Assembly (NCBI GenBank): GCA_963970005.1
Contig: CAXAMN010021001.1
Coordinates: 1,002,800 to 1,066,799, forward strand
Length of the DNA stretch: 64,000 nucleotides
From: Durusdinium trenchii
Lineage: Eukaryota; Sar; Dinophyceae; Suessiales; Symbiodiniaceae
Direction: 5' to 3'
In this document: positions 45,024 to 56,579 of the stretch, piece after piece
How positions within the stretch are numbered: position 1 is the first letter of the stretch
How the letters are laid out: each line of letters begins with the position of its first letter
The notes under the pieces: model-generated
Databases searched by the model: none
Told to the model about the DNA's origin: nothing
Seen by the model: the letters and a program-made list of their open reading frames with translations, nothing else
Translations under genes and position numbers: made by a program

Positions 45024-45650
45024 CTATCTACGAAGGCGGTTGGACTTTCCCCCCAAAGTCCCAGGACTTTGTACAGATTGCAATAGGTGTTTGCATGCAT
45101 GCGTCGCTCTTGCATCAAAAAAAAAAGATTGCCTCAAGTTCCGCAACAAGACCAGACGACCGGTTCGGTTCTTGTGTTTTCTCCAGCGGGTCTTCCGGGG
45201 GGCCCGGGCAGGAATCCGGACCAAAAGCCGATGCCTACATCTTCCAAAACGCCAAACAACCCGGATTCCAAAACAAACAAAACCCTGGATTGGCAAGCCC
45301 GCCCGTGCATCTTCCAAAACCCTGGCTCTCCAGGACTTTCCACAAATAAATACATGCACCGAACGACCCCGGCCCTGAGCCCGCTCGGGCGGAGCCGCCG
45401 GGCGCGCGCGGGCCGCGGCCGAGGTGCGATCGGATCGAATCATGTGGGCGGGGAGGCCGAGGGAGAGATGGTGAGACGCTTGGGGTTGGTCCAAGGGATG
45501 AGTAGCGTTTTTAATGCATTTAGTGGTGAGCTTATCAATGAGTGCGAATCAAGCCAAGAACAGAGATCAGGAGATAAGAAGATTCCGGCCAATGTTGTGA
45601 ATCGTACTCTACTCGTTGTCAGAGCTCAAATTGCTTCCGGCCTATGTTAA
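45024..45650. other. GC-rich region with overlapping ORFs, coding status unclear
   Basis: Three long overlapping ORFs (44,978-45,349 and 45,087-45,650 on +, 45,024-45,494 on -) share this segment. ATCTTCCAAAAC recurs at about 45239 and 45310, which inflates openness in several frames. None has a recognisable domain or convincing splice borders, so I do not assign a product. The extreme GC block 45380-45430 may hold an exon end. Confidence 0.35.
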
Positions 45651-45858
45651 TTTACCCAGGTATCGTCTTTCACCGTCAGATCGTTGATGGGTGTTCTACC
45701 GGCGTTCCTTTCCAATCACCGTTCTAACGACGGTTTTCACGGTCGCCAACAGATGCTTTCACGGAGTCGGGTGCGACATCCGCTTTGGTGTGGATCGACA
45801 GACCGGCCTGGGCCCTCGTGATTTGTAGAGTTCCCAGTTGGAGCCACCAAGGGGACAG

Positions 45859-45881
45859 AGACAGAGAGAGAGAGAGAGAGA
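45859..45881. repeat. (GA)n microsatellite
   Basis: GAGACAGAGAGAGAGAGAGA-type tract, with no other feature nearby. Confidence 0.8.
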
Positions 45882-45924
45882 AAACAAACATGGGAGACAT
45901 ATGGAACATGCTGCAGCAACAAAA

Positions 45925-46003
45925 GCCAGACACTCCATGGTCCATGTATGGAATATATACATTGACCGTCATTGACCCCCCGAATCACCCCAACTGGGTA
46001 CGC
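45925..46003. mobile_element. MITE-like element (family B), partial
   Basis: The left end CCAGACACTCCATGGTCCAT and interior ATTGACCCCCCGAATCACCCC match the family. The right terminal repeat is not evident, so the copy is truncated or diverged. Confidence 0.55.
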
Positions 46004-47454
46004 AGCATGTTTGGAGCCTCTTTCCTCGGGGGTCGAATCTGAGGACGATCCCACATGGACCATCGCGGAGCATGTTTCGGAAACCCACTGACCCTGGGAG
46101 GATGGTTGCAATGTGTACATCCAACGTTGCAATTGTGCTGCTTTCTTGGAACCATGAGGCGGTCCATAAGAGCCATCAGAATGTGGCTCTTATAATTGTG
46201 TTTCAACTCCGCGGGCGTGAAGAGGTGTTTCAATCCAAATGGGAGGTATGAATATAGTCATCAATCGAGAGTCCACACTATCCATATGGCTGTGGGTCAT
46301 GGCACACACGGAGATCGGCCGACCAGTTGACCTACCTGACCTACCTGGTGTCGGTCGAACTCGCGGCCCATGGTGGACTGCTCGGTGGACATTTCTGAAC
46401 GACCCATCCCCAGACCTGAAAAAGTTGTTCAATCTAAATGGGGAGAGCATGGGGAGTTATTAATCATATGATAATTTGTTGTTTAATCAGTCGATCTGCA
46501 TGATCATACATTAATCCATATGGCTTGGATATGTTCATTCATACCTGTATACAGTCGGTAAACCAGAACATCACGATTTTAGAGATGTCGGCCTGCAACT
46601 GAACCATCATCCACTGAAACCTGAAACCTGGGATAGACTCCACATATTGGCAGCTGGTACTGGGCACGTTCGCATGGCACGTTCGTTCGCTGGTTCGAGC
46701 ACCTGAGGTTTGTGGTGAGCATCGCACGCCTGCGCGCGAGATGCTTTGGGACTCTGCAGGTCGAACGCAGATGGGTCGATGCTCCACCGGCGTAGTCGAT
46801 TTGACCTAGGAGGTTTTTTCCCGTAGAGCTACTCACCCAGATAGGTGGGGCAAAATTCTACCACTTCATTCAGCCTCACGAAGCCGACTCCGTCTTTGAA
46901 GCTACAGGGCCATCAACATGAATTGGAAATGCCTCCCAGACCCTGAATGGTGGGAGCAATTGGTCAACCTTTGGGATCTTAGGGATTCTCCGTGATGGCT
47001 CTCTATCGCTCACAGGTGGCGAATTCATAAGTTTGCTTAGTACTTATGGATCTCATTCTTTGATTCGCCCCACCGATGGGGCGACCCCTCAAAATTTAGA
47101 ATAGAACTAGCAGCTATGCATCTATATTTTGAAATATGAGTTTCTCAAGATGCAGAAAGACCATGTTCATAACCATGGTACCTTGCCGCTTGTTGAACCA
47201 TCTACCCAGATGCGGACCAGGTCGGACCGGGGGTGAGACACCCGTCCCGTTTGGACCGACCCGTTTCAGGCCAGCAGCCGGCCGAAGGCTTGGCGCCCTG
47301 CCGTCCCGAGGTGGTCATGGCTCCTCGGCTCCAAAAGGGGGGAGGGAGGTCTGCCAGTTCAGTTCGGGTGTTGTGACGTCACGAGAACGACTGTTAAGGC
47401 CATATAACAAGAACGAACTGAGTTTGCTCTTTCGATCACAAAACACCCCAATGA

Positions 47455-47547
47455 ATACTCAGACACTCCATGTATGGTATATTTACTAGATCAGTTGGGG
47501 TGGTTTGAGGGGTCCATGTATATGACAGACATGGAGTGTCTGGGATA
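47455..47547. mobile_element. MITE-like element (family B)
   Basis: Terminal repeats CAGACACTCCATGT and ACATGGAGTGTCTGGG, with the interior GGTGGTTTGAGGGGTCCATG as in the copy at 36.3 kb. It lies just 5' of the candidate first exon at 47602. Confidence 0.7.
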
Positions 47548-47601
47548 TAGTTCAATTCTTCCATCCATTTATTGTTTGGACATGAGACTGGAATCGCCAC
47601 C

Positions 47602-47759
47602 ATGGATTCTCCGCCGGAGACCAGCGTCCCGTCGTCAGCCTTGGGACCCGAGGAGAAGTCGACCGCTGGATTTCCGGAGCTCCGGAAGATCATGAACCGC
47701 GTGGAGCCGCGGCAAGATAGATCAGCGTCGACCGGTCGGTGGAGCCCAGCGGTCGCGAC
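47602..47759 (+). CDS. Candidate first exon, unknown N-terminal region
   Basis: An ATG in a good context (GCCACCATGG) starts 52 codons: MDSPPETSVPSSALGPEEKS, TAGFPELRKIMNRVEPRQDR, SASTGRWSPAVA. The exon ends in phase 2 at GCGAC|GTAGGT. An AG (CATGAG) 11 bp upstream of the adjacent GAATC could receive a spliced leader. It could be the N-terminus of the prolyl hydroxylase gene downstream, but the linking exon is not found. Confidence 0.4.
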
Positions 47760-48313
47760 GTAGGTTTTGTCTTAAAGCCCTGCTGGCATTGAAACTAAAG
47801 TGAAACTACGGAGTATTCTGTTGGTTGGCAGAATCCATTGAGTTTCTTTTGGGTTGGTGAAGAATTGTGAAGGTCAGTCAGTCTGTTCATTAAGGTCTTG
47901 AGGGATCTTCATGAAAAGGCTCCAATTCTAATTCACTATACAGTGCAGTGGGACAAGCGCTTTTGCATCCCAAATTCTATCGTAAACACCCCTCAGGACT
48001 CAAGACTTGTGTCTCTGGGGCTGAATGCGTGGCAAACGAAAGCGGTTAAGTTGGAAAGTGGTCGGTGGGGCTGAATGTGCTGGGACGGCTTGTTGAAGTC
48101 ATGAGGCCACTCGTCTTCCTGCTTGATTTGCTTCTTGATTGATCCATCGCCTCAAAGCGCCCTTCAAACACCTTGAGCTTTCAAGGTTATTGCTGGTGTT
48201 GTTTTCAGGGGGTCCAAGTAAAGCACAACCACCGGCCTTGCGGATTGTGCCATCTACTTTCAATCCACTCTACTTCAACCGACCACCACAAGCTGCTGGC
48301 GCACCGGGAAAAG

Positions 48314-48388
48314 GACGACTTCATCCTCAAGGGCCTCTCCAAGCATGTGGGACGTCTCAGGGGCCTTGCCGAGCGCTCGGATGCCATG
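48314..48388 (+). CDS. Candidate exon of the prolyl hydroxylase N-terminal part
   Basis: Phase-0 frame DDFILKGLSKHVGRLRGLAE RSDAM ends at ATG|GTGCCT. In prolyl 4-hydroxylases of this type an arginine-Ser/Gly-Asp motif (R.D.i.W) lies about 60 residues before the catalytic HxD, so ERSDAM is suggestive. The acceptor (GGAAAAG|G) lacks a pyrimidine tract, and the frame stays open upstream (LLAHREK). Confidence 0.4.
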
Positions 48389-48985
48389 GTGCCTAGGCGG
48401 TTCTTTGGGGATGAGGGGGTGAGGGAAGGATGGAGCACCAGTCAGTTGGAAGGACGGAGATGGATGGAGACCCAGATGGACCCCCACCAGTTGAAAGAAA
48501 TGATGGAGCACCAGTATACCTTGCGGTTTCCGTATACCTACACACCTTGACGATCTAAATAGTTGGGTCAACCATGGGGTAGGATCCAACTGCATATTTG
48601 GCCACCCAATTTGTCAGATTGTGCTAGCTGATGCTAGACTACTAGGGATGGAACGACGTATCAAGAAACATTAAAAGATATCACTTGGCTACGGCTGAAC
48701 AACCTTAGTCAAGTGATATGTGTGGCTTTCTTTTTATATGATGTGTTCCTTTTTTGATGTGTTTTAATGCACCCAAAGAACTGGCTCAGTGATCCACTCA
48801 TAGAACTATACGATAAACCGTGATAAACCAGCTTGTCTTACTCTATGTTCTTTTTTCTGGTGTGTTGTTTGGTCCACTTCTTGAGGTAGGACTCGGTGGA
48901 AGGACTCAGGAGATGTCACATCCAGGTTTTTTGGAGCCCAGGTGAGGCGACTCAGGCTCAGGCGGCCATCCACTTTCATATTTTA

Positions 48986-49051
48986 TATAGACCCTCAAAT
49001 AGATAGAAAAGTAGATCCCCACTAAAAATGTGATGGAAACCGTGCCACTAT
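48986..49051 (+). repeat. CCGTGCCACTATC dispersed repeat (family C), third copy
   Basis: Contains TATAGACCCTCAAATAGATA, AAAAGTAGATCCCCACTAAA and GATGGAAACCGTGCCACTAT. A shorter related piece (TTCTCAAATAGATAGAAACGG) is at about 7931. Confidence 0.6.
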
Positions 49052-49838
49052 CTATTTGCGGACCACTATACTGAGTCAGAAATAGTCAGAACTTGGTGTT
49101 GCGTAGGGTGAGTGTTTTCTCCCCTATGAGTGAATCCCCTTCTGGAGAAGGTGTTTCTACTAATTTATCGGTTCGTTAAGCAAATCCAAGCTTAGCTACG
49201 TAGTAATTCATCTCACTGGGTTGGTAAAGAGTGGTATACGTGGCTTGATGAGGGCATTTAATACCATTGAACAGAGACCAACAACTGGGGATCAATCAGG
49301 ATGATCATCCAAGCATGATGGTCCAATATGCGCAGCGTATTGAGTAGAAGCAAGGGAATGGATTCCCTTCATGAAGAAGAGGACATCGAGGCCTTCTCAC
49401 GTAGTCGTTGAAGGTATTTGGTTTTGATCTCAGCACATATCTCATCCTGTTTCGAGCCGACCGTTTTGAGCCTGTAAAGAGACACTTTTGCACAGCAACA
49501 CAGCCACTATAGAACCACTGCAGTACAAGACTAGGTAAGAGTGCCAAGTGCAGCTCTGACAGCAGTCCTCACTATCCAAAGGACGCAGTTTTTGTTGTAG
49601 CAAAAGGGTTTTGGAGAGCCTCATTAACCATCATTATATATAATCATGTGATTCCATGTGATCGACCATCGAAACGGAGATTGACATGCTGTGCCACTGA
49701 GATCAGCATCTATGCCGCTCGGTCAGTCGCGATATGTTGTGCTGGGATGTTGGGCAGTCACGATATCATGGGCGGATGTGGACGATTTCTGGGCTCCGGT
49801 CATGCAGTCACAAGATATGGAGTCTTTGGAGGGATCGC

Positions 49839-49861
49839 TTCTCTCTCTCTCTCTCTATCTC

Positions 49862-49936
<75 letters not shown>

Positions 49937-49957
49937 CTATATATATATATATGTATG
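49839..49957. repeat. Compound microsatellite (CT)n(CTGT)n(CTAT)n(AT)n
   Basis: A clean succession of CT, CTGT, CTAT and AT blocks over about 120 bp. It makes long spurious ORFs of Ser/Leu/Tyr/Ile in all forward frames. Confidence 0.95.
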
Positions 49958-50180
49958 TGCAATCCCTGTTGCTTCATGAGATCTACAATGGATTAAAATT
50001 GGGTGTGTCAATAAGATCAAATGTTCCATCTTACATCGACTCATTTAGTCTTGTGAACATAAACTGGGTCTTTATCTAGAATTGATCTGTTTGTAACATG
50101 CCCATTGATGCTGTAGCATCGGGGATTATATGTATCAATTATGTAAAGGTGCCATCGGCGAAATCGCACACCATCGGGAG

Positions 50181-52958
50181 GTGGCCCTTCGACGTCATCG
50201 GGCGGCGCACACGTGTGCGGTTGTTCCGGGATGTTCGCTAGACAAGTGAGACCAACCAGCAGTGTTGGAAAGGAATAGAGAACCGCGAAGAAGGATCATA
50301 AGGGCCGTATATATACTAAAATATATACAGTTTAACATGTATATATATATATTGTTGCAGCACTCAGCTAATCAGGCTCATGACGTGTATGTGTATCTGT
50401 GTGTGCATGCATCGCATTGGGATTGGCTTGACACAAACTGCCATGTTTCGTCAAATTTGTTCTCAACACATTGGTTTAGGAGACTTCAGGAGCCTTCACT
50501 TCAACCAAAATGCATTCGATCAAATCAGCCATATCTGGTTTGAATGCGATTACGGCAAGGAGTTATTGCAGTACAAGGAGTTGTTTCCCTGACAAATCAA
50601 CAGACTGCAAGTGGGTGTATAAGGATTTTCCTTATCCAATCATCGACCCTTCTCTACTATATAGTAGTTTCTTGATCCTAGTAGCGATGACCTCCACCCG
50701 TCTTGCCGCTTCTCAGGAGAATGGTGCTCGCTTCCAGAAGCATGTGGACAATCCCAATCGTGACGGTCGCGTCCTGACCTCCATCGTCCGCTGGCGGACC
50801 GAAGGAACCGCGGTCGCTGTGGTGGGGGGTTGGCCGCAAGCTTCCGCGGTCGCTGGAAGGCAGTGACTGTGGATGAACTCGGATGGTACAGAACTCCAGT
50901 ACGTGGGAGCATTGTAGACCCCGATGGATCTACATAATCCACATATATACCCAGAACAAGAAGGTGATGTGTTCGACACTGTTCGGTGCCATTGCCGGGT
51001 CCAGTCGTATCTTCGACAAACCTCTGCAGCCAGGAGGTTGTTCCAAACTCCAGACTCCTGCACATGTAGATGTTTCAACCACTTAGGATTAAGTTACTCC
51101 CCTGCAGATTAACATGGAACCCCAAAACCACTGGGTTGTAAAGGAAAATGGTCTTCCACAGGTCAATTCTCAGGTTCTATGTTAGTTTGCGGGGGAGTAT
51201 ATTATATTATCTATAAATATCTATGAATTTGGTCACTGGACTTCAACGGGACCTCCGTCTTCCAACGGAAGGATTTGTTCGGGGGACTTCTCAGATACAT
51301 GCGTTCTAAAGTGGACGTCAATGTCAGGTGCGCAGGCACCACAGCGACTTCCAAAGATCTTTCCCTGGACCCTCAAGGGGTGGTTGATGGACACCCCCTT
51401 GACCTTTAAGAGGCTATCAATGGACGCCTTTCCTTGGTGCTGGTCAGGATGTTTAGTATTTCTTGACTGCTGATATAGATTATGCTAGCAGGGGGTCAGT
51501 CGGGGGTTCGAAGAAAGAAACGAGGATGTCCTCTAGCTAAGATAGCTAATTTTTGCAAACGTGTTCTACACTATATATTGTAATACAAGGGGCCAAAGGG
51601 CAGTGACATTGCTACCTGTAGACAACCTTTTGTGTTAAAGTGCTTGCACAATGTAATGTAAAGTGTTTCTTCCAAGGCGCATTGGTTGTTTCAGAGTTTG
51701 TCTCTTCTTCATTTGGACTTATCCCACTTCTACACATGAGTCATGAGCCATCAATAAAGTCCAGGTTGCGGCCCGCGCGTGCGTCTTCCGCAGCGGGCTC
51801 ACATGCCACCCAGGTGTACTTGAACTATGGAGAGCCCTGGGGCGAGGACGACGGTGGCCACTTGCGGATGTTCTTGGATGGCCACTGTGCGTGCGAAGAG
51901 CTGTCGGGTCGGGTACGTGGGGGGAGCTGTCGGGGGGGGACGTAGGTTGACTTGGGTCCCCGTGACTTGGGTCCCAAGTCAGTAAATGCAGCCAGGAAAG
52001 GAAAGATAATATTGCCTAATTATGAAATACATTGTTTCATATCATCCAAATGCGAAGTGGTTTTACCATTGTGGTCCCCTTGACCTTGGGAGTGAGTTTT
52101 TTTTGCCAAGCGCAAGCACCAAAGGAAAACACGACGTGCACAAGCCCCGCCTCTGAGGCGAAGGGGCTATCGATTTGGCGCCGGAGACTGGGCGCTTGGT
52201 GCTCTTCTGGGCCAATGAACTTCCTCATGAGGTGAGAGTCAAGACGTGGAGGAACCTGGACCCCCAGTCGGGGTGGTAGACATGGACACCCCGAATGACC
52301 TCTTTTCGGGGCTATTAATGGACACCCGGAATCCGTGGTGCTGGAAGGGGTTTTCATGTTGCCTTCGTTTTGCTTCAGCGACATGTTGGCAGATGTTTGC
52401 TTTGACTTGCTTAGAAGAAGGGGACGCACGGGCCTTGTTTGGAGAATGAACGGGGGTTCAGTGGTTTCATGCCCCCTTTCTTTATTTCTTGGCCGTGTAA
52501 CCGGGTATTTTGAATTATGATGATGGATTCACGAATAAGGACCTCCTCCAACAACAGTATGCAACAGTACAGGGATTCCTATATATATATAATGATTTCA
52601 TGCTTTTGGGTAGGACTTTGTCAGTTTCCTGTAGTGAACCTCGGGGGATAATAGTAACAGTGTCCTCCCCATCCTGGTTCTTTCAAACTCATTTTGTCCA
52701 GGTGTTGCCTTCGAAGCGGCGTCGTATGGCGTTGACCTACTGGAGACTCGGTGGAGCAGGTGGTCAAAAGCTTTTCAGAGTTTCATTTCTAGAAGCATCC
52801 TAAATGGAATAAAAGGTTTTACCCTGTCCAGAAATCATCCGCATCATGATGAAAACCATGTTCCGCATCGTGTTGCCAACGCTGCGTGGTCTCACAGAGT
52901 GGCGCCGAGGTGGTTCGACCGGGCCGAGCGAGAGGCCAAAGTGCGCGACCTGGGCGAG
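50181..52958 (+). CDS. EGLN/PhyA-type prolyl 4-hydroxylase catalytic domain
   Basis: Fe(II)/2-oxoglutarate dioxygenase related to HIF prolyl hydroxylases and protist Skp1 prolyl hydroxylase (PhyA); probably cytosolic or nuclear. Exons: 50181-50232 (WPFDVIGRRTRVRLFRD), 50717-50785 (ENGARFQKHVDNPNRDGR VLTSI), 51814-51880 (VYLNYGEPWGEDDGGHLRMF), 52158-52231 (AIDLAPETGRLVLFWANEL PHE), 52702-52742 (VLPSKRRRMALTY), 52910-52958 (WFDRAEREAKVRDLGE). Iron ligands HVD and the PHE histidine, and the 2-oxoglutarate arginine (R.ALT.W), are present. DNPNRDGR and the YLN..W...DGG.LR.F core are diagnostic. Phases agree throughout; donors are GT, GT, GC, GT, GA. The last exon is open to TAG at 53004, or may splice at GAG|GAGGGG into 53525. 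N-terminal exons are only tentatively placed. It likely acts in oxygen-dependent signalling. Confidence 0.88.
51095..51199. repeat. Foldback element (family A) with 27-bp ends
   Basis: TACTCCCCTGCAGATTAACA TGGAACC pairs with GGTTCTATGTTAGTTTGCGG GGGAGTA with few mismatches. The centre has AAAACCACTGGGTTGTAAAG. It lies in a prolyl hydroxylase intron between the exons at 50717 and 51814. Confidence 0.75.
51380..51430 (+). repeat. GGACACCCC dispersed repeat (family F)
   Basis: GGTTGATGGACACCCCCTTG, ACCTTTAAGAGGCTATCAAT, GGACGCC, matching the copies at 38.6 and 52.3 kb. It lies in a prolyl hydroxylase intron. Confidence 0.7.
52272..52328 (+). repeat. GGACACCCC dispersed repeat (family F)
   Basis: ATGGACACCCCGAATGACCT, CTTTTCGGGGCTATTAATGG, ACACCC, close to the copy at 38623. 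It sits in the prolyl hydroxylase intron after the exon at 52158-52231. Confidence 0.75.
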
Positions 52959-53524
52959 GAGGGGAGCTGTTCCACGGAGCTGTGCCGCTGGTTGCAAGGG
53001 TGGTAGTATGGGACTCCTTTGTGAAGGGTTTTGGAAAGTGAACAACTGGCCATGATTTGTATGAAGAACCAGATCAACCGACACTTGAAGAAGCCTCCGT
53101 ATTCTATGAAAGTGACTGAATTTTCCCCCCAACCAGTGGAGAAGGCAACCTTGTGTCCGCTTTTTCAGATGAGACCAGTGATCAAGACCAGAGGCCCTGT
53201 GAGTTCTGGACCCGCTGTGGACTCCAGAATTCTTTCTGGTACAACTTATAGAAGAATAGGAGAATTCAGAATGACCCCTGGCCATAGATACCCCTAAGAT
53301 GCACCCTCATTCCTTGTGAGTCGCACGAGGATTTGGTCTGTTCCGTCGTGTTCTGTCTTTCTCAGCCTCGTACTCTTAGCCTCAACACGACCCTGGACCT
53401 GTTAGACAACAGTCGATTTGTTACCAGGTTGGGCCGGCTAAGGACAGACTAAGGTCCACCCCCATGGTTGTTTCAGGGAGGGTGAAGAAAAGCTTTCTGC
53501 CGTGATCATGGTACCCACCTGCAG

Positions 53525-54759
53525 GAGGTGGGGGATACGCACCTGAAGATGAAAGAGGAGCGTCTGGCACAGGAGCGCTTCTCCGAGAGGGCCACCTCGA
53601 ACCGCTCAGCCGGTGTTTATTTGGTAAAGTTTATAATGTGTGCAGCCCAAGGTTTGTGGCTGGGGTGAGAAGAGAGTCGTACTCGTCAATACTAAACTGC
53701 GTGGCTGCTTCATGTTTTTGTTTTTCTAAGATTCAGCTCTTGCAGGTGTTAATTCAAGCAAATTTGTTTGGTTTGCGGTCCAGTTCTCTCTCCTCTATGT
53801 TTAGTATAACTCACAGGACAGGGACCCGGGACCTGCCATTGATGAAGCAAGTTGTTGACGGGACAACTTGCAGGGAAGCCTTTTTGAAGGATCACCCAAG
53901 GTTTGTGAAACAGGACATAACTCATTTAGGTGTCCACCTGAATCCCCTTGACATAGTTGTTGAACATCATGGTTCTGTGGCCTGCGCTCGCCGCCACGGC
54001 GCGCACAGGAGTTCATGGCTTTCATGCTCAGCTGCTTGGACTTGGACAACGAAGCTATAAGGGCGTTGGAAGGGCTTAGGACTGTGGAGGCGTGTGATGT
54101 TTCATGGATGTTATGTTTGTTTGGTGTGCGCAACTTCAATTCTCATGATTAGACTCACAACAGACCTTGGTGGATTACATCGACCTCCAATAGCAACTTG
54201 TGATGTGTAAGATCAATGGACTCCTTGCGTGAAATGCAGGTTGAAGAAGCTACACCTTGGCTGAAAAGAACTCGTGAATTCAACGACAGCTCTGGATTTC
54301 AAAAGGTCCAGATTCTGTTTCCACCGGCTCATGTTGAAAATGAGAATAGCCTCCACCAGCACCACCCGGTTTGGGGTGGTTGATAGAACCCTCCCGGATC
54401 CTAGGTATTCATTCTTCCATCCAAGGGCACTGGCATATGTTCTGTTGATGCGAAGGTTGATTCTTTATTTGATTCTTATGGTTCAGCAGAGATTCTTTCA
54501 GTTCTTAGACTTTCGTGGGTTGTGCTTCTTGGACCCTTCTGGATTCTCTAGAAATGTCGTTCGCTTAAACGTTCATGTACCAACCACCCCAGTGCCATCC
54601 GGTGCCCATATCAATCACCCACCCACACCCGGTGCTGCCGACATCGGTCGGGTTTGAGTTCGCCGAGGCGAGTCGTCGAAGCCGAAGGAGATTTACCAAA
54701 AGGCCAAGTGCGGATGCCGAGTTCGCTGCGAACGAGAGGAGGAGTCCGAGGGCAAGGGG
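53525..54759 (+). CDS. Probable C-terminal extension exons of the prolyl hydroxylase
   Basis: Three good exons: 53525-53608 (EVGDTHLKMKEERLAQERFS), 54009 to about 54091 (EFMAFMLSCLDLDNEAIRAL EGLRTVEA) and 54668-54759 (ESSKPKEIYQKAKCGCRVRC, then an acidic run). The first is in phase with the hydroxylase exon ending at 52958, and the ends of that intron share AGGAGG. Alternatively they form a separate gene. The segment is helical, then Cys/Lys-rich (CGCRVRC), with no domain I recognise. A possible last exon is at 55505-55540. Confidence 0.5.
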
Positions 54760-54901
54760 GTTTCCTTGGGGGGTTGATTTCTCTCCTTGATCCTGGTACC
54801 CTACACTACTTGGAGATGTCCATTGGACACCCATTGGATGGTCCAGCTTCCAAGACTACTGTGTGCAATAGGTATAGTATAATGTATACATAGATATAGA
54901 T

Positions 54902-55342
54902 ATGCATATAAGGTTTGTGGCTGGCAGGAGCTTTCCACATTGTGCTTCCTACCCTTTCACTTCACATCCAAGGCTTTTGCCACCCAAGAGTTTGTCCACG
55001 GTGGCAGCTGTCGAATCTCAGCTGAACTGTCGCTGGTGTCATCGGTGCTTCCACCGGTGCGAAAGGCTTGTGCTGCGATGTCGTAGACTCTTTGCTGGAA
55101 AACAACCAAGCAAGAAGTCGCAGACTTCTCTAGGGTATACTCCTGGTCGATCTATAATATACTTGTGCGATGCCCATGACCAGCTTGACTTGCCCATGCG
55201 CAGGACTTGCACGGTGATGACTGAATATGTTTTTGTTGGTCCGGAGGTGGTCGATGTTCTGCTGTTGGAAGATACTCTCCAGCAAGACCTGTCAGATGGA
55301 AGTGGATGTCATGGCTTGGCAATGTGGACATGTGTCCAGTAG
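54902..55342 (+). other. 146-codon ORF, coding status unclear
   Basis: A Cys/Arg-rich ORF (CRWCHRCFHRCERLVLRCRR in the middle) with a more ordered end (YVFVGPEVVDVLLLEDTLQQ). It lacks splice borders consistent with its neighbours and lies where an intron of the 53.5-55.5 kb gene would be. It may be chance or a separate small exon. Confidence 0.25.
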
Positions 55343-55504
55343 ACCATATCGAGTTCTCAGTTTCAACATGAGTTCTCCACAAAGCATGATTGTTGGTGGC
55401 AAGTGATTAGTGCGATATATCAAGTTGACTGCTTTTGCATTCCAAGACTGCACAGGTCGTGAGTTGCTGGCATTACGAGTCGACGCGTCCTTGCTGCGGC
55501 CCAG

Positions 55505-55540
55505 GTGGGGGCGGCCAACAACACCGACGCTGGGTGCTAA
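55505..55540 (+). CDS. Possible last exon
   Basis: GCGGCCCAG|G followed by VGAANNTDAGC and TAA. Phase 0 agrees with the exon ending at 54759. It is short, so support is limited to phase and the AG|G border. Confidence 0.3.
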   Translation: MGAANNTDAGC

Positions 55541-55580
55541 TGAGTCGAGGTCAAAACCTTTAGACTTTAGACTCGCTGCA

Positions 55581-55672
55581 TTCCCTGGAACTAATATGGA
55601 AGTGGAAAATGGCCGTTTGGAAGACTTCCTCTACAAACAGGAGGTTTTCTACTTCTGTGTTAGTTGCAGGAA
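55581..55672. repeat. Foldback element (family A)
   Basis: TTCCCTGGAACTAATATGGA AGTGGAAAAT at the left is inverted (about 23 of 30 bases) relative to GGTTTTCTACTTCTGTGTTA GTTGCAGGAA at the right. The centre has CCTCTACAAACAGGAGG. Confidence 0.7.
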
Positions 55673-56495
55673 GTGTATATGCTTGAAGTCTTGACTTTTC
55701 CCACACCTTCCTCTAGAGATCTCTAGTCTATTGTGTGTATTTTTCCTTAGAGACACGTCCAGGGACAAGGCAGTCAATGTGTTGGTTCTATGTTGGATTC
55801 TTTTTGGGGGAGGAGGCTGCTGAGAATGCAGCTGAGGGCAGACCTGTCGACCAAACGCATGCAGGCCTGCTTTAGATCGGTCGACCAAAGTTCCGTTGCA
55901 CCGTGCAGGAACGATGACACCGCTTTTGCAACGCAATGAAACCCACGGTATGTGTCCTCATCAGTGTTGGAAGTAAAAGAAACGACTGCTGTCTCAATAC
56001 ACATACATCCAAAGAAAGCTCTCCAAAAGAGCAGAGGCTTTGATGTGCAAACTACACAAAGTGATCAATGGGTTTCTACAGACAGACACCCGAGAATCCA
56101 GTGTTCCTTTCACTGTCAGACGCAACCAAGTATCACACGTCGAGCTCTGCCAGACGCCATCTGCCGAAACGCAGTCTCCGACGATGGCGAAGAGAAGACC
56201 CGGCTGGTAACAACATGTTGGTACTTTGCCATTCTTTTTTGGTCCCATGGCTTTGTGACTAACGAAACACTCCGCCTAGTCAGAGAGAGAAAAGATGAGA
56301 AAAGTGAACACATGTGAAACACATCTCTTCTTGTAAACCGCTTATTCATCTATATAAACCACATGTTGCACTGCTTCCCAACCTCCGCTTGTTTATCATC
56401 CCCAATTCTCCAATTCGATCAACGACTTCGTTTTCCGACCGAGCCGACTCGCTGCGTCCTCGCTTCGTCTGCGCTTCATCGTGGTCATCACCGAG

Positions 56496-56579
56496 GAGGC
56501 CTTGGAAGGCATTGGACGCTTGTCGTCGAAGGATTTGGAGCGCCTGCGCGGATCCATGGGCAAAATGGGCCTCGACTGA
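56496..56579 (+). CDS. Terminal exon of an unrecognised gene
   Basis: CATCACCGAG|G opens phase 0: EALEGIGRLSSKDLERLRGS MGKMGLD, then TGA. It is an amphipathic helix with convincing coding composition. The same frame is open upstream (RLAASSLRLRFIVVITE), so the exon could begin earlier. No family recognised. Confidence 0.45.
   Translation, partial: EALEGIGRLSSKDLERLRGSMGKMGLD

Noticed and set aside
45024-45494. 156-codon minus-strand ORF and overlapping 187-codon + ORF
   Set aside because: Mutually overlapping, driven by GC-rich DNA and a repeated ATCTTCCAAAAC word. No product can be supported.
49801-50079. 143-codon ORF over the compound microsatellite
   Set aside because: The open frame is created by CTGT/CTAT repeats encoding Ser/Leu/Tyr/Ile runs, not by a gene.
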